A DNA stretch of 64,000 nucleotides from a virus. The translations under genes and the position numbers were made by a program. Below, piece after piece: positions 17,135 through 26,740 of the stretch. The notes under the pieces are model-generated. The model saw only the letters and a list, made by a program, of their open reading frames with translations, was not told the origin of the DNA and did no database searches. The stretch covers positions 62,001 through 126,000 of IMG/VR virus record IMGVR_UViG_3300023184_000038; one strand, written 5' to 3'. Within the stretch, counting starts at the first letter, position 1; each line of letters begins with the position of its first letter.

Positions 17135-19845
17135 GTTATGTAGATGCTGTATTAGATAAAAATACAGATAAAATAATTGTAATTGAAAGAGATGGCAAGG
17201 GTGTACGCCAGTACAATGAATTCCCTGCCAATTATGTACTTTACTTTACTGACCCTAAAGGCAAACATCGTAGTTTATATGGTGATCCGGTAACTAGGTT
17301 CTCAACACGAAGTCGCGGCGAATTTGAAAAAGAACGTAGAATTCTTGCTAATAAAAAAATCTTTGAAAGCGATATTAACCCTATTTTTCGTTGTTTGAGC
17401 GAAAACTATTTAAACGTTGACGCACCAAAATTACATACTTGCTTTTTTGACATCGAAGTTGATTTCAATTCAGAAAAAGGATTTAGTCCAACTAGCGATC
17501 CCTTCAATCCGGTTACTGCTATCTCACTTTACTTAGATTGGTTAGGTCAATTAGTTACATTAGTAATTGCTCCCACACATATGAGTAGTGAGACCGCACA
17601 ACAGATTACTAGTGAAATTGAAAATACAATGTTATTCACTAATGAAATAGAAATGTTTGAAACATTTTTTACATTGATTGAAGATGCTGATGTATTAACT
17701 GGATGGAACTCTGAGGGATACGATATACCATATATGGTTAATCGTGTTACTAGGATAATGAGTAAAAATGATACTAGAAAATTTTGTTTATTGGGACAAC
17801 TTCCCAAACCTAGAGTATATGAAAGATATGGTAAAGAGGAAACTACATATGACTTAGTTGGACGAGTACATTTAGACTATTTACAACTTTACAAAAAATA
17901 TAACTATGAATCTAGACATAGTTATAAACTTGATGCCATTGGTGAAATGGAAGTAGGGGAAAATAAAACTCAATACGAAGGTACACTTGATCAATTATAT
18001 AACAAAGACTTTAAAAAGTTTATTGAATATAATAGGCAAGATACAATGTTATTAGTTAAAATTCATAATAAACTACAGTTTTTAGAACTTGCTAATCAAA
18101 TAGCACATGAAAATACTGTGTTGTTACCAACGGTTATGGGCTCGGTTGCTATGATTGAAATGGCAATTATGAATGAGGCTCATGCCCGCGGAGTAGTTAT
18201 TCCAGATAAAAAACGAAAGGTCGAAAATGCAGAAGAAACACAACCAGCGGCAGGTGCCTATGTTGCTACTCCCAAAACGGGAATTCATGAATGGGTCGGC
18301 GCAGTGGACATCAATTCGCTCTACCCCTCAGCAATCCGCGCTCTTAACATGTCCCCGGAAACCATTGTTGCTCAGGTCAGACAAACTTTAACTGATCAGT
18401 ACATGCTTGATAAAAGTCAACGCTTGGCACGTGAGAAAAAACGACATAAAGAAGGTGATGATGATGTTACTGGCAGTGTGCTTTGGGAAGGGCTATTTGG
18501 TAGTTTGGAATATACCTCAATTTTAAATCAAGATAGAGGTATGATGCTAACATTGGACTATGCTGACGGAACTGAAGTTGAAATGAGTGCGGCCGAAATA
18601 TGGAAATTACTATTTGATAGTAATAATCCATATATGATTAGTGCTAATGGTACTATCTTTACTCACGCAAATGAAGGTGTTATTCCAGGATTATTATCTA
18701 GGTGGTACTCGGATAGAAAAGTAATGCAGAAAAAACTTAAAGAAGCCACAACTACTGAAGATAAAGATTATTGGGATAAACGTCAACTTGTTCGTAAGAT
18801 TTTGTTGAACTCTGCATATGGTGCATTGTTGAATGAACATTGCAGATTCTATGACAAACGTATTGGTCAAAGTGTAACATTATGTGGTAGGCAAATTGTA
18901 AAACACATGAGTGCTCACATTAATGAAATTATCACAGGTAACTACGATTTCACAGGTCAAGGAATAGTGTATGGTGATACTGACTCTTGTTATTTTAGTG
19001 CATGGCCTGCAGTAAAAACAGAAGTTGAAGAAGGTAAAATGGAATGGTCAAAGGAAACTTGTATCGGATTGTATGATGGTATTGCCGAGCAAATTAACAT
19101 AGAGTTTCCTGTTTTTATGGAAAAAGCATTTCATTGTCCAAGAAAAAACGGATCTATTATTCGTGCTGGAAGAGAACTAGTAGCAGACCGTAGTTTGTTT
19201 ATTACTAAAAAAAGGTATGCAGTAAACATTTATGATAAAGAAGGTAAACGTTTAGATAAAGATGGTAAAATGGGATATATTAAAGCCATGGGTCTTGATT
19301 TAAAACGTGCTGATACCCCTAAATATGTACAAGAATTTTTAATGTCGGTATTAACACTGGTTTTATCTGGCAAGCAACGTGATGATGTTATAGAAATTAT
19401 TAAAACCTTTAAGCATGAAATGAGCCTGCAGGAAAGTTGGACTAAAGGTAGTCCGAAATCAGTTAACAAACTTACTGCATATGGCAATAAAGAAGAAAAT
19501 AGTAAAACAGGTAAGGCAAATATGCCAGGACATGTACGTGCTGCACTAAACTGGAATACTTTACGTAGAGTGCATAATGATAACTATTCAATGAAAATAA
19601 TGGATGGTATGAAAGTAGTTGTATGTAAATTAAAACAAAATCCAATGGGATATACTTCTATAGCATATCCTACTGATGAATTAAGATTACCGGTCTGGTT
19701 CAAAGAATTACCATTTAATGATGATGGAATGGAACGCACATTGATTGATGAAAAAATAGAAAATTTATTGGGCGTATTGTCTTGGGATTTACGTAGTAGC
19801 ACTGATACTAAATCAACTTTTGATGATTTATTTTCATTTGGTTAA
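17131..19845 (+). CDS. DNA polymerase, family B (T4 gp43-like), 904 aa
   Basis: Replicative polymerase with a 3'-5' exonuclease. Exo I is in FFDIEVDFNS (~residue 107), Exo II in LTGWNSEGYDIPYMVN, Exo III in YNRQDTMLL. Polymerase motif A is DINSLYPSAIRALN, motif B is KILLNSAYGALLNE and motif C is YGDTDSCYF. The length is very close to T4 gp43 (898), and no intein is present. The start is TTG overlapping the previous stop. It probably acts with the clamp encoded next. Confidence 0.95.
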   Translation: MSYVDAVLDKNTDKIIVIERDGKGVRQYNEFPANYVLYFTDPKGKHRSLYGDPVTRFSTRSRGEFEKERRILANKKIFESDINPIFRCLSENYLNVDAPKLHTCFFDIEVDFNSEKGFSPTSDPFNPVTAISLYLDWLGQLVTLVIAPTHMSSETAQQITSEIENTMLFTNEIEMFETFFTLIEDADVLTGWNSEGYDIPYMVNRVTRIMSKNDTRKFCLLGQLPKPRVYERYGKEETTYDLVGRVHLDYLQLYKKYNYESRHSYKLDAIGEMEVGENKTQYEGTLDQLYNKDFKKFIEYNRQDTMLLVKIHNKLQFLELANQIAHENTVLLPTVMGSVAMIEMAIMNEAHARGVVIPDKKRKVENAEETQPAAGAYVATPKTGIHEWVGAVDINSLYPSAIRALNMSPETIVAQVRQTLTDQYMLDKSQRLAREKKRHKEGDDDVTGSVLWEGLFGSLEYTSILNQDRGMMLTLDYADGTEVEMSAAEIWKLLFDSNNPYMISANGTIFTHANEGVIPGLLSRWYSDRKVMQKKLKEATTTEDKDYWDKRQLVRKILLNSAYGALLNEHCRFYDKRIGQSVTLCGRQIVKHMSAHINEIITGNYDFTGQGIVYGDTDSCYFSAWPAVKTEVEEGKMEWSKETCIGLYDGIAEQINIEFPVFMEKAFHCPRKNGSIIRAGRELVADRSLFITKKRYAVNIYDKEGKRLDKDGKMGYIKAMGLDLKRADTPKYVQEFLMSVLTLVLSGKQRDDVIEIIKTFKHEMSLQESWTKGSPKSVNKLTAYGNKEENSKTGKANMPGHVRAALNWNTLRRVHNDNYSMKIMDGMKVVVCKLKQNPMGYTSIAYPTDELRLPVWFKELPFNDDGMERTLIDEKIENLLGVLSWDLRSSTDTKSTFDDLFSFG

Positions 19846-19852
19846 ACTGGTG

Positions 19853-19881
19853 TTGACTTGTGCAAAAAAATCCACTATAAT
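19853..19881 (+). promoter_or_regulatory. Sigma70-like promoter
   Basis: TTGACT - 17 bases - TATAAT in the gap between polymerase and clamp genes; AAAGGAAA precedes ATG 19932. Confidence 0.8.
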
Positions 19882-19931
19882 ACACATAGAAAATACCTAA
19901 ATAGTATTACAATTTTTAATAAAGGAAAAAC

Positions 19932-20657
19932 ATGAAAGATAATTTAAAAGATTTAGTTGCTTATACACATGGCATTGAAGGAATAGATACTGTAAAAATT
20001 ACTGGTACAGATACATCAACTATTATTAATGCAGCCGCCGAAGATAAAACCGTTATAATTATCGGGGAATTTAAAAATCCTATCGCTGATTTTATTGGTA
20101 CGTTTGGTATGCCTAATTTATCTAAATTAAAGACAATACTTGGATTTGATAATTATGATGAAAATGCTAAGATCAATGTTACGCAAAGTACAACTGCTCC
20201 GGGAACTCCTGTAGGAATTCACTTTGAATCTAAAGACGGCGACTTTATTAATGATTATCGGTTTATGAGTAAAGCCTTAGCAGAAGAAAAAGTGCGTGTA
20301 ATGAAATTTAGAGGTACTACTTGGGACGTAAGTTTTGAACCCACTATCGCAGGAATAATGCGTTTAACAAAACAACAACAATCTGCCGACGATGTAAATT
20401 TTACATTGAAAGTTGAAAAGGGAGATTTAAAAATGTACTTTGGTGATTTAGGAACTCACTCAGGTAATTGTCTATTTCATCCCATGGTTACAGGCACGTT
20501 GACTAATGTATGGAAATTTCCTGTTAAACAATTTCTTGCTATTATAAATTTAGCAGGAGATAAAATGATTCGCATTGCAGATGCCGGAGCATTAGAAATA
20601 GTAATTGACAGTGGAATTGCAAAATACACATATCTATTACCAGCAGTTATTAAATAA
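19932..20657 (+). CDS. Probable sliding clamp (gp45-like), 241 aa
   Basis: Its size and place after the polymerase match T4 gp45 (228 aa). Repeating beta-alpha-beta units and phrases such as IADFIGTFGMPNLSKLKTIL parallel the DLNGFLGIL region of gp45-type clamps. The clamp would be a trimeric ring that tethers the polymerase. There is no strong sequence motif in this family, so the call rests on context and length. Confidence 0.6.
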   Translation: MKDNLKDLVAYTHGIEGIDTVKITGTDTSTIINAAAEDKTVIIIGEFKNPIADFIGTFGMPNLSKLKTILGFDNYDENAKINVTQSTTAPGTPVGIHFESKDGDFINDYRFMSKALAEEKVRVMKFRGTTWDVSFEPTIAGIMRLTKQQQSADDVNFTLKVEKGDLKMYFGDLGTHSGNCLFHPMVTGTLTNVWKFPVKQFLAIINLAGDKMIRIADAGALEIVIDSGIAKYTYLLPAVIK

Positions 20658-20693
20658 CATGATTTTTGAGCAAGATAATCTAGCAAATAAAAA

Positions 20694-21062
20694 ATGATAA
20701 AGAACATTAATCGTCACGGTAAGTATATGGATGTAATTGGCGTTAATACTAACAATCACATTGTTACCTACGGTGGAGCACAAGGTGTAGGCAATCTAAG
20801 ATTCAATACTAATAATCAAAATATGGAAATATATGACGGTAATAGTTGGGCTGCACTCCATATGGGATATGTTACGGTAGGACTAACTCCTGACGCAGAA
20901 TCATTACTTGATTGGGCTAGAAAAAAGCGTGATGAAGAAATGGAATTAGAAGCACTAGCCGAAACTAATTCTACTATCAAAGACTTGATGGATACTATTA
21001 AGCAAAAGCAAGAACAATTAGAAATAGTTAAAATCTTGATTGAGAAAGAAGTAACAGTTTGA
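20694..21062 (+). CDS. Hypothetical protein with coiled-coil C-terminus, 122 aa
   Basis: The N-terminal ~65 residues (GNLRFNTNNQNMEIYDGNSW) look like the short beta motif often seen in phage fibre or capsid decoration proteins; the C-terminal ~50 residues are a charged helix, probably coiled coil. It overlaps dpdA by the TTGA start/stop. Function unknown. Confidence 0.55.
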   Translation: MIKNINRHGKYMDVIGVNTNNHIVTYGGAQGVGNLRFNTNNQNMEIYDGNSWAALHMGYVTVGLTPDAESLLDWARKKRDEEMELEALAETNSTIKDLMDTIKQKQEQLEIVKILIEKEVTV

Positions 21063-22675
21063 AACAAGACAATCTTTCAGCAAAGCATAACCCAGAGTGG
21101 GCATTGTTCTTACCCGCAGTCAGTAGTTTTTACATTGCTGGTTTGGGTAAGCAACGCAAGGGCCAGAATTATTTTGACCAAGCACGAATCCCTGCAAGTT
21201 TTAATGGTGATGTAGAGAAACTAAACTTTCTTAACAGTAAAGAAGGTCTTTACTATTACAAGTGGGGACTATACAGTGCTGGTCACGCTAATTTAGATAC
21301 AACCGTTGATGATCCTAATGAATCTGTCATACGTGAACGTGAAGCAGGTACTTTCATGTTGGGAGATAGTGGTGGATTTCAAATTTTAAAAGGTCAATGG
21401 CCAGCAGATTGGAAAGATCCTAACTGTCCTCGTGCTATGAAAAAACGTAAAGCAGTATTGAAATGGATGGATACATACATGGATTACGGTATGTGTTTAG
21501 ATATCCCAAGTCAATCTGAATTTACTTATCATTTACAAGATAAGAACGGGGTTTCATTGCATGGTATAAAAAAGATTGAGGAAGCTATTACTGCCACTCA
21601 CATTAATAATGAATATTTCATTGCAAATCGTTCGGGCAAATGTAAGTTTTTAAATGTATTACAGGGGCGTGATCATACTGCTAGTGGCACTTGGTATGCT
21701 GAAATGAAAAAGTATTGCGACCCAACTATATATCCAGAAAATCATTTTAATGGATGGGCGTTTGGTGGTCAGGTAAAAATTGACCCGCATTTGATGTTAA
21801 CAAGGATGGTAGATATTATCCATGACGGATTGCTACAAGAAGGTAAACACGATTTGATTCATTGTTTGGGTACAAGTATATTGGAATATGCAGTATTGTT
21901 TACTGATATACAAAAGGCAATTCGTAAATATCACAATCCAAAACTTCAAATTACATTTGATTGTGCAAGCCCATTCTTTGCCGCTGCTAAAGGGTTGGCA
22001 TATTTCAATACTAATATTGAACATAATAAAAAATGGTCCTATAGCATGGAAAAGACAGCAGAGAAAAAGTCTTATGCTAATGATACTCGCAAGTTTAGGG
22101 ACGCTGTATTATCTGAAAACATCCATAAAGTGTTTACAGATAGTCCAGTAACTGATATACTTACACTTAAGGATTTGTGCTATCGTGGTCAGGGGTTTAT
22201 AGGTCAACATGGTAAAGAAACTAAAACAAGTTGGGATACATTGAGTTATACATTGCTTCAAAGTCATAATGTTTGGATGCATATGAATGCAGTTCAAGAA
22301 GCCAATCGTAAATATGAAATAGGTTTAATTCCAAAAATGTTGTCTCATCAGTTTGAGGGTGGTAGATTTTTTACAGAATTGGTTGATGAAATCTTTTCAA
22401 AAAGTACAAAGCAAGAAGCGGTAGATTTAATTGATAAACATGATAGTTATTGGAAACAATTTCAATCAGGTAGTCAGGGCATCAGTGGTAAGAAAACTGA
22501 TAATTCTAGGACTAAGCATAAGCAATTGTATGAGGAAACGGATGATAGTTATTATCAACAATTTCAATCAGGTAGTCAGAGCAGCAGTGGTAAAAAAACT
22601 GATAATTCTAGGTCGATGTATGATGAATTGTTTGAGGAAGTTAGTAACGATATAAATGAAGTAATAGGAAAATAA
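21059..22675 (+). CDS. dpdA: DpdA-like DNA guanine transglycosylase, 538 aa
   Basis: A tRNA-guanine-transglycosylase-fold protein of the DpdA type, which exchanges guanine in DNA for a 7-deazaguanine. MLGDSGGFQILKGQW (~97-111) is the TGT-like substrate loop, CLDIPSQSEF and LNVLQGRD follow in family order, and FNGWAFGGQVK is a barrel loop. The start is TTG. folE, queD and queE, which supply the precursor, lie at 26-29.7 kb. Residues ~461-528 are two tandem 34-residue copies, an odd C-terminal duplication. queC was not found here. Confidence 0.85.
   Translation: MKQDNLSAKHNPEWALFLPAVSSFYIAGLGKQRKGQNYFDQARIPASFNGDVEKLNFLNSKEGLYYYKWGLYSAGHANLDTTVDDPNESVIREREAGTFMLGDSGGFQILKGQWPADWKDPNCPRAMKKRKAVLKWMDTYMDYGMCLDIPSQSEFTYHLQDKNGVSLHGIKKIEEAITATHINNEYFIANRSGKCKFLNVLQGRDHTASGTWYAEMKKYCDPTIYPENHFNGWAFGGQVKIDPHLMLTRMVDIIHDGLLQEGKHDLIHCLGTSILEYAVLFTDIQKAIRKYHNPKLQITFDCASPFFAAAKGLAYFNTNIEHNKKWSYSMEKTAEKKSYANDTRKFRDAVLSENIHKVFTDSPVTDILTLKDLCYRGQGFIGQHGKETKTSWDTLSYTLLQSHNVWMHMNAVQEANRKYEIGLIPKMLSHQFEGGRFFTELVDEIFSKSTKQEAVDLIDKHDSYWKQFQSGSQGISGKKTDNSRTKHKQLYEETDDSYYQQFQSGSQSSSGKKTDNSRSMYDELFEEVSNDINEVIGK
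22439..22642 (+). repeat. Tandem 102-base duplication in dpdA
   Basis: Two copies of 102 bases, largely similar in their first two thirds, each encoding a unit with QQFQSGSQ-like and SGKKTDNSR segments. The frame is kept. Confidence 0.8.
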
Positions 22676-22676
22676 T

Positions 22677-22886
22677 ATGCCATATAAAAATCATATAACA
22701 CATTTACATGAAATATGTAGAGCATCTGAAGATAAAATTAGAAGATTAGAAAGTTCTAAAGCGGATGAAAACTACATAGAAACTGAAAAAAATCAACTAG
22801 ATAAGTATTATGCTGAACTTTCTAAGTTAGATAAACTTCAGTGGATAGAAGATCATGAACGTATTAACTTTGAGGATGATAGATAA
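22677..22886 (+). CDS. Small helical protein, 69 aa
   Basis: Unknown. A highly charged protein, probably a two-helix coiled coil (EDKIRRLESSKADENYIETE). It starts 1 base after dpdA and ends in a TAATG overlap with the next gene. Confidence 0.6.
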   Translation: MPYKNHITHLHEICRASEDKIRRLESSKADENYIETEKNQLDKYYAELSKLDKLQWIEDHERINFEDDR

Positions 22887-23338
22887 TGGATCCTGTAGAA
22901 ATGGCACTGTTTGAAAAACGTGTACGAATTAGCTCTCAGGCTAAACGTATGATATATGTAACCTTTCAAAAAGAAGGGATACATTGCTATCCGGCAGCAG
23001 CAACTGATATTAATTTAAAAACAGAAAATGAATATGATGTTTCATTTTTATCTAATCCGCATAGGCATATATTTCACTTTAATGTATCAATACAAATATT
23101 TCATAATGACCGCGATATTGAATTTATTCAATTTAAACGCTGGCTTGAAAATTTGTATAAAGAAGGTACTTTGGAATTGAATCATAAAAGTTGTGAGATG
23201 ATGTCAGATGATTTGTACGAACAAATATCTCGGCGCTATCCCAATCGTGATATTGTAATAACTGTCTCAGAAGATAATGAGAACGGAGCTACAATTTATT
23301 ATAATGTAAGTAGACCAGTGCATTATGTTAGTATTTAA
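22886..23338 (+). CDS. Conserved-type phage hypothetical protein, 150 aa
   Basis: Not assigned. Contains a distinctive HRHIFHF core, FIQFKRWLENLY and NHKSCEMMSDDLYEQI, which read as a compact alpha/beta domain. Soluble. Translationally coupled to the gene before it, in the dpdA unit. Confidence 0.65.
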   Translation: MDPVEMALFEKRVRISSQAKRMIYVTFQKEGIHCYPAAATDINLKTENEYDVSFLSNPHRHIFHFNVSIQIFHNDRDIEFIQFKRWLENLYKEGTLELNHKSCEMMSDDLYEQISRRYPNRDIVITVSEDNENGATIYYNVSRPVHYVSI

Positions 23339-23350
23339 AGAAAGAACCCA

Positions 23351-23542
23351 ATGGCAAAATTAACTAAATTATTAAAAGTAAGTGAATCACTTAGTATCAA
23401 TCGGTATGATAACGGATGGATGCTTGAAATTAGCGGTAAGGATAAAGAAAATGATTGGAAAACTACCAAAACATTATGTAACAGTGAAGAAGAATTATTA
23501 GCAATTATTAAAGAGTGGAATTCAATCCAATTGGACAATTAA
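23351..23542 (+). CDS. Small hypothetical protein, 63 aa
   Basis: Unknown. A short alpha/beta protein, weakly preceded by AAAGAA. Followed by a 26-base gap holding the ribosome binding site of the next gene. Confidence 0.55.
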   Translation: MAKLTKLLKVSESLSINRYDNGWMLEISGKDKENDWKTTKTLCNSEEELLAIIKEWNSIQLDN

Positions 23543-23568
23543 ATTTTATTAAACAGAAAGAAATTAAT

Positions 23569-23775
23569 ATGGCAAAACTAACTTTTCAACCTAATCCCCG
23601 CGTTCAACAACTATTTGAGGATCTTGATAAATTTAAAGAATTTTGTGTCAATTTTGGATACAAATATGATGAGTCAGAATTATATGACATGCGTAGTTAT
23701 GCATGTAGACAATTTAATAAATTCATTACCGGTAAGGTTCCTAAAGACCAATGGCAGGAAAACGCTCGTCCATGA
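23569..23775 (+). CDS. Small hypothetical protein, 68 aa
   Basis: Start 23569 (MAKLTFQPNPRVQ) is chosen because AGAAAG precedes it and the upstream in-frame ATG lies inside the previous gene. Helical, with a C-terminal Trp-containing tail. Overlaps the next start by ATGA. Confidence 0.6.
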   Translation: MAKLTFQPNPRVQQLFEDLDKFKEFCVNFGYKYDESELYDMRSYACRQFNKFITGKVPKDQWQENARP

Positions 23776-24209
23776 AAATAGTGTTGGTCACTGGTGGATT
23801 TGATCCTCTGCACAGTGGTCACATTGAGTACTTTAGGTCTGCCAAGAGTCTAGGTGATCAACTAATTGTGGGTTTGAACAGTGACGAATGGTTGGCTCGT
23901 AAAAAGGGTCAACCTTTTATGCCGCTAAGTGAACGCAGAATTATAGTTGGCAATCTTAAAGACGTTACTGCAACAATCGTGTACAATGATGACAATGGTT
24001 CTAGTTGCAAAGCAATAGAACAATTACTACTACATTGTAGTCCAGATGATGAATTAATTTTTGCAAACGGCGGTGATAGAACTAAAGAAAATATACCCGA
24101 AATGAGTATAACTGATAGTAGAGTAAAATTTATGTTTGGGGTCGGTGGAGAAAACAAGATAAATTCCAGCAGCTGGATTTTACGCCAATGGGACAAATGG
24201 AAGAACTAA
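23772..24209 (+). CDS. Cytidylyltransferase-like enzyme (RfaE-C/TagD type), 145 aa
   Basis: Full-length single-domain nucleotidyltransferase: TGGFDPLHSGHIEYFRSAK carries the HxGH motif and GLNSDEWLARKKG the second conserved block; SSSWILRQW near the end parallels ISST..R. The family includes glycerol-3-phosphate cytidylyltransferase and the ADP-heptose synthase C-domain, so an activated sugar or polyol phosphate is the likely product. Start 23772 is where homology begins. Followed by a glycosyltransferase (TAATG). Confidence 0.8.
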   Translation: MKIVLVTGGFDPLHSGHIEYFRSAKSLGDQLIVGLNSDEWLARKKGQPFMPLSERRIIVGNLKDVTATIVYNDDNGSSCKAIEQLLLHCSPDDELIFANGGDRTKENIPEMSITDSRVKFMFGVGGENKINSSSWILRQWDKWKN

Positions 24210-25384
24210 TGAGAAAACTATATTACATGGGGCTTGAGCCCTACAAAGCAAGATACACCCTGCAGTTACAAGACTGGAATGAAACTGTATTCAAGAAAAG
24301 AAAACTTGATTATGTAATTGTGCCCGGCGAAACTCTTAGCAATGATCAAGCAATTGTAACAGGTCAAGTATTAGATGCACATGGTCGTACATACTTTGGT
24401 ATGTCACAACTGATGAATTTAATCAAAATGATGAAGGCTGGAGAATTAACCAATGAAGATGTTATTTACTTTGAGGATATGTTTCAGCCTGGAATCGAAA
24501 GCCTCCCGTATATTCTTAAGCAAATCGGTTCTGCTCACCGGCCTAGGATTTATGTTCGCTGTCTTGCTCAGTCCATTGATCCTGATGATTTTGTTCATGT
24601 ATGGGGTATGCAACATTTCATGGGACATTATGAAAAAATGGTGGACTCGTTTGTAGATGGTGTACTTGCTACTAATGAAGAAATGGTAATGCACATGAAG
24701 ATTGCAGGTTGGAAGGCTCCGATCTACAATATCAGTGGATTAGCATTCGGCAAGGCAGAAGTACAAAGTCGTGTTACTGATATTAAACCATTTGCTGATC
24801 GTAAATACCGTGTAGTATTCTCTGCACGTTGGGATCAAGAGAAGCAGCCCGATTTTTATATGGATTTGATAGAAGCATGGCATGCTCAACCTGGATTGGA
24901 AGAAGTTGAATTTTGTGTATGTAGTGGTAGTTTGTTGAAATCAAATAACGAAAGTTATATGACTCGTACCCGTGAGTTGTTTCTTGCCGGCAAACTTAAA
25001 ATATATGAAAACTTAGAAAAAAATGATTACTATACTATCGTTAATGATAGTCGTGTTGTGTTTAATTGCGCCCTTCAAGATTGGGTTTCCAACACAGTCA
25101 GTGAAGCAGATAGTCTTGGGTGTAATGTTTTATACCCTGCTTATCGGTCTTTCCCTGAAACTTTTTCTAATGACCATACCAGACTTTATGTCCCTTGGAG
25201 TATAGAGGATGCTATGGATAAGTTGGAAGCGTTATTGGACTTCCCTCACCCAAGAATGGGAGAGATCAGTGACTACAATAATGGTACAATTGATCGTATC
25301 ATTGATATTTTAGAAGGTGGTGGACAGAGTATGTTGAGAATGTCCACTGATTATAGAAAACATACCCGCGAATCAAAATATTAA
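24209..25384 (+). CDS. GT-B type glycosyltransferase, 391 aa
   Basis: A two-Rossmann layout. The N-half includes DYVIVPGETL and a long helical middle; the C-half begins RKYRVVFSARWDQEKQPDFY, typical of GT4-like second domains, and ends with VSNTVSEADSLGCNVLYP, the donor-sugar binding E-rich region. Start 24209 uses the TAATG overlap with the nucleotidyltransferase. The pair suggests that an activated sugar made next door is transferred to virion, DNA or cell surface. Confidence 0.7.
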   Translation: MRKLYYMGLEPYKARYTLQLQDWNETVFKKRKLDYVIVPGETLSNDQAIVTGQVLDAHGRTYFGMSQLMNLIKMMKAGELTNEDVIYFEDMFQPGIESLPYILKQIGSAHRPRIYVRCLAQSIDPDDFVHVWGMQHFMGHYEKMVDSFVDGVLATNEEMVMHMKIAGWKAPIYNISGLAFGKAEVQSRVTDIKPFADRKYRVVFSARWDQEKQPDFYMDLIEAWHAQPGLEEVEFCVCSGSLLKSNNESYMTRTRELFLAGKLKIYENLEKNDYYTIVNDSRVVFNCALQDWVSNTVSEADSLGCNVLYPAYRSFPETFSNDHTRLYVPWSIEDAMDKLEALLDFPHPRMGEISDYNNGTIDRIIDILEGGGQSMLRMSTDYRKHTRESKY

Positions 25385-25394
25385 GGAGAAAATT

Positions 25395-25583
25395 ATGAAC
25401 GCACATACAGATATTAAAACACAATTGGCAGCATACGAAGCCGAACATGAAAAGTTTGAAAAAGGTAATGCAGCAGCTGGAACTCGTGCCCGTAAAGCAT
25501 TGGGTGAACTAGCAAAAGCAGTTAAGGCTCGTCGTAACGAAATCACCGCAGAAAAAACAGCAAGAAAAGAAGCCAAGTCTTAA
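25395..25583 (+). CDS. Histone H1-like basic protein, 62 aa
   Basis: Short Lys/Ala/Arg-rich helical protein (RKALGELAKAVKARRNEITA) with a strong AAGGAG site. Composition suggests nucleic acid binding, as in small H1-like phage proteins. The function is inferred from charge only. Confidence 0.55.
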   Translation: MNAHTDIKTQLAAYEAEHEKFEKGNAAAGTRARKALGELAKAVKARRNEITAEKTARKEAKS

Positions 25584-25585
25584 TA

Positions 25586-25801
25586 ATGGCAACTCGTAAA
25601 AAGAAATCAGAAGTAACTATTGATGCGTCCGGTCCGGATGTTGTACAGATAGTTAAAGGTAATCACTTAACAGTTACTACATTTCCAAATGGCAAAACTA
25701 AATTAGTTTGGGATTGGGATGCCCTATTACAAGAAGTCAAAGAGGCTATTGCTAATGTTGAGGGAAAACCAGCAAAAAAGTCAAAGTCAACTGTAAAGTG
25801 A
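25586..25801 (+). CDS. Small hypothetical protein with basic tails, 71 aa
   Basis: Lys-rich ends flank a beta-rich core (GNHLTVTTFPNGKTKLVWDW). Two bases after the preceding gene, ending in an overlap with a GTG start. Unknown. Confidence 0.6.
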   Translation: MATRKKKSEVTIDASGPDVVQIVKGNHLTVTTFPNGKTKLVWDWDALLQEVKEAIANVEGKPAKKSKSTVK

Positions 25802-25983
25802 AAACACAACAGGAAATTTGGGAATCATTTGCAAAACCCGTTTTCCCTCATCTCAATGAACATCAGTTGGCTGAATTAAAGATTGAGGCTGTAATGGATT
25901 GGGGCTTAGGCATTGACACTGAATTGAGTGTCATGTACGACAAGTACGTAATGATGAAGAATTTAATGGATGCAACGTACTAA
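25798..25983 (+). CDS. Small hypothetical protein, 61 aa, GTG start
   Basis: Unknown helical protein ([20 protein letters not shown]). GTG at 25798 overlaps the previous stop, GTGA, so translation is probably coupled. Confidence 0.6.
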   Translation: MKTQQEIWESFAKPVFPHLNEHQLAELKIEAVMDWGLGIDTELSVMYDKYVMMKNLMDATY

Positions 25984-25984
25984 A

Positions 25985-25992
25985 GATAAATA
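25985..25992 (+). promoter_or_regulatory. T4-late-like box GATAAATA before folE
   Basis: Lies 2 bases after the preceding stop and just before a 12 bp hairpin. If it acts as a promoter, the transcript would start at the hairpin. Confidence 0.35.
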
Positions 25993-25994
25993 AT

Positions 25995-26024
25995 AATGTA
26001 AGATACACAACGGTATCTTACATT
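25995..26024 (+). promoter_or_regulatory. 12 bp stem-loop in the folE leader
   Basis: AATGTAAGATAC, loop ACAACG, GTATCTTACATT: a perfect 12 bp inverted repeat with no T run after it, ending 33 bases before ATG 26058. Either mRNA stabilising/processing or an operator. Confidence 0.7.
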
Positions 26025-26057
26025 TCAAAAACAAACCATCACAAAGGAAGGTTATCT

Positions 26058-26735
26058 ATGAGTTATAATAAAACAAAAACAGATCCAGAGTTGGGTCAAA
26101 AAGTTCATCAACACTTAGTTAAAATGGGAGTTGAAACTCCTACAAAAAAATCACCGATTTCAGATCGTAAAGACAAGATTGCAGTAATTGAACCATTGTT
26201 TGCTGAAATTATGAAAACATTAGGTCTTGACTTGAGTGACGATAGTTTATGCGATACTCCAAAGCGTGTTGCCCGAATGTATGTCAACGAAATCTTTTGG
26301 GGATTAGACTACGATGCATTCCCAAAATGTACCGCAGTTGATAACAAAATGAAATACAACGAAATGGTTTGCGAACGTAATATCAATGTACAAAGTAATT
26401 GTGAACATCACTTTGTAGTCATCGACGGGCTAGCAACTGTAGCATATGTTCCCAATCAAAAAGTGCTTGGATTGAGTAAAATCAATCGTATAGTAGAATA
26501 CTTTAGCAAGCGTCCACAAATACAAGAACGATTGACTGAACAAGTATTTCATGCATTGCAATATATCCTTGAAACAGAAGATGTTGCGGTTATGATAGAT
26601 GCACAACATTATTGTGTTAAAAGCAGGGGAGTTGAGGATACAGGTAGTTCAACCGTTACAAGTAAACTTGGTGGTGGATTCAAAAGTGACCCGGCTGCTA
26701 GAGCAGAATTTTATCAACTAGCAAGACAGAGATAA
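26058..26735 (+). CDS. folE: GTP cyclohydrolase I, 225 aa
   Basis: Converts GTP to dihydroneopterin triphosphate, the first step toward 7-deazaguanines (and folate). The zinc ligands are present: [11 protein letters not shown] and [49 protein letters not shown] and the [10 protein letters not shown] region are all family signatures. Full length. Strong AAGGAAGG site. It feeds queD and queE a few genes downstream and so the DpdA reaction. Confidence 0.95.
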   Translation: MSYNKTKTDPELGQKVHQHLVKMGVETPTKKSPISDRKDKIAVIEPLFAEIMKTLGLDLSDDSLCDTPKRVARMYVNEIFWGLDYDAFPKCTAVDNKMKYNEMVCERNINVQSNCEHHFVVIDGLATVAYVPNQKVLGLSKINRIVEYFSKRPQIQERLTEQVFHALQYILETEDVAVMIDAQHYCVKSRGVEDTGSSTVTSKLGGGFKSDPAARAEFYQLARQR

Positions 26736-26740
26736 AATTA

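Noticed and set aside
17131-19845. Intein or split in the DNA polymerase
   Set aside because: Motifs A, B and C follow at normal spacing and total length matches T4 gp43.
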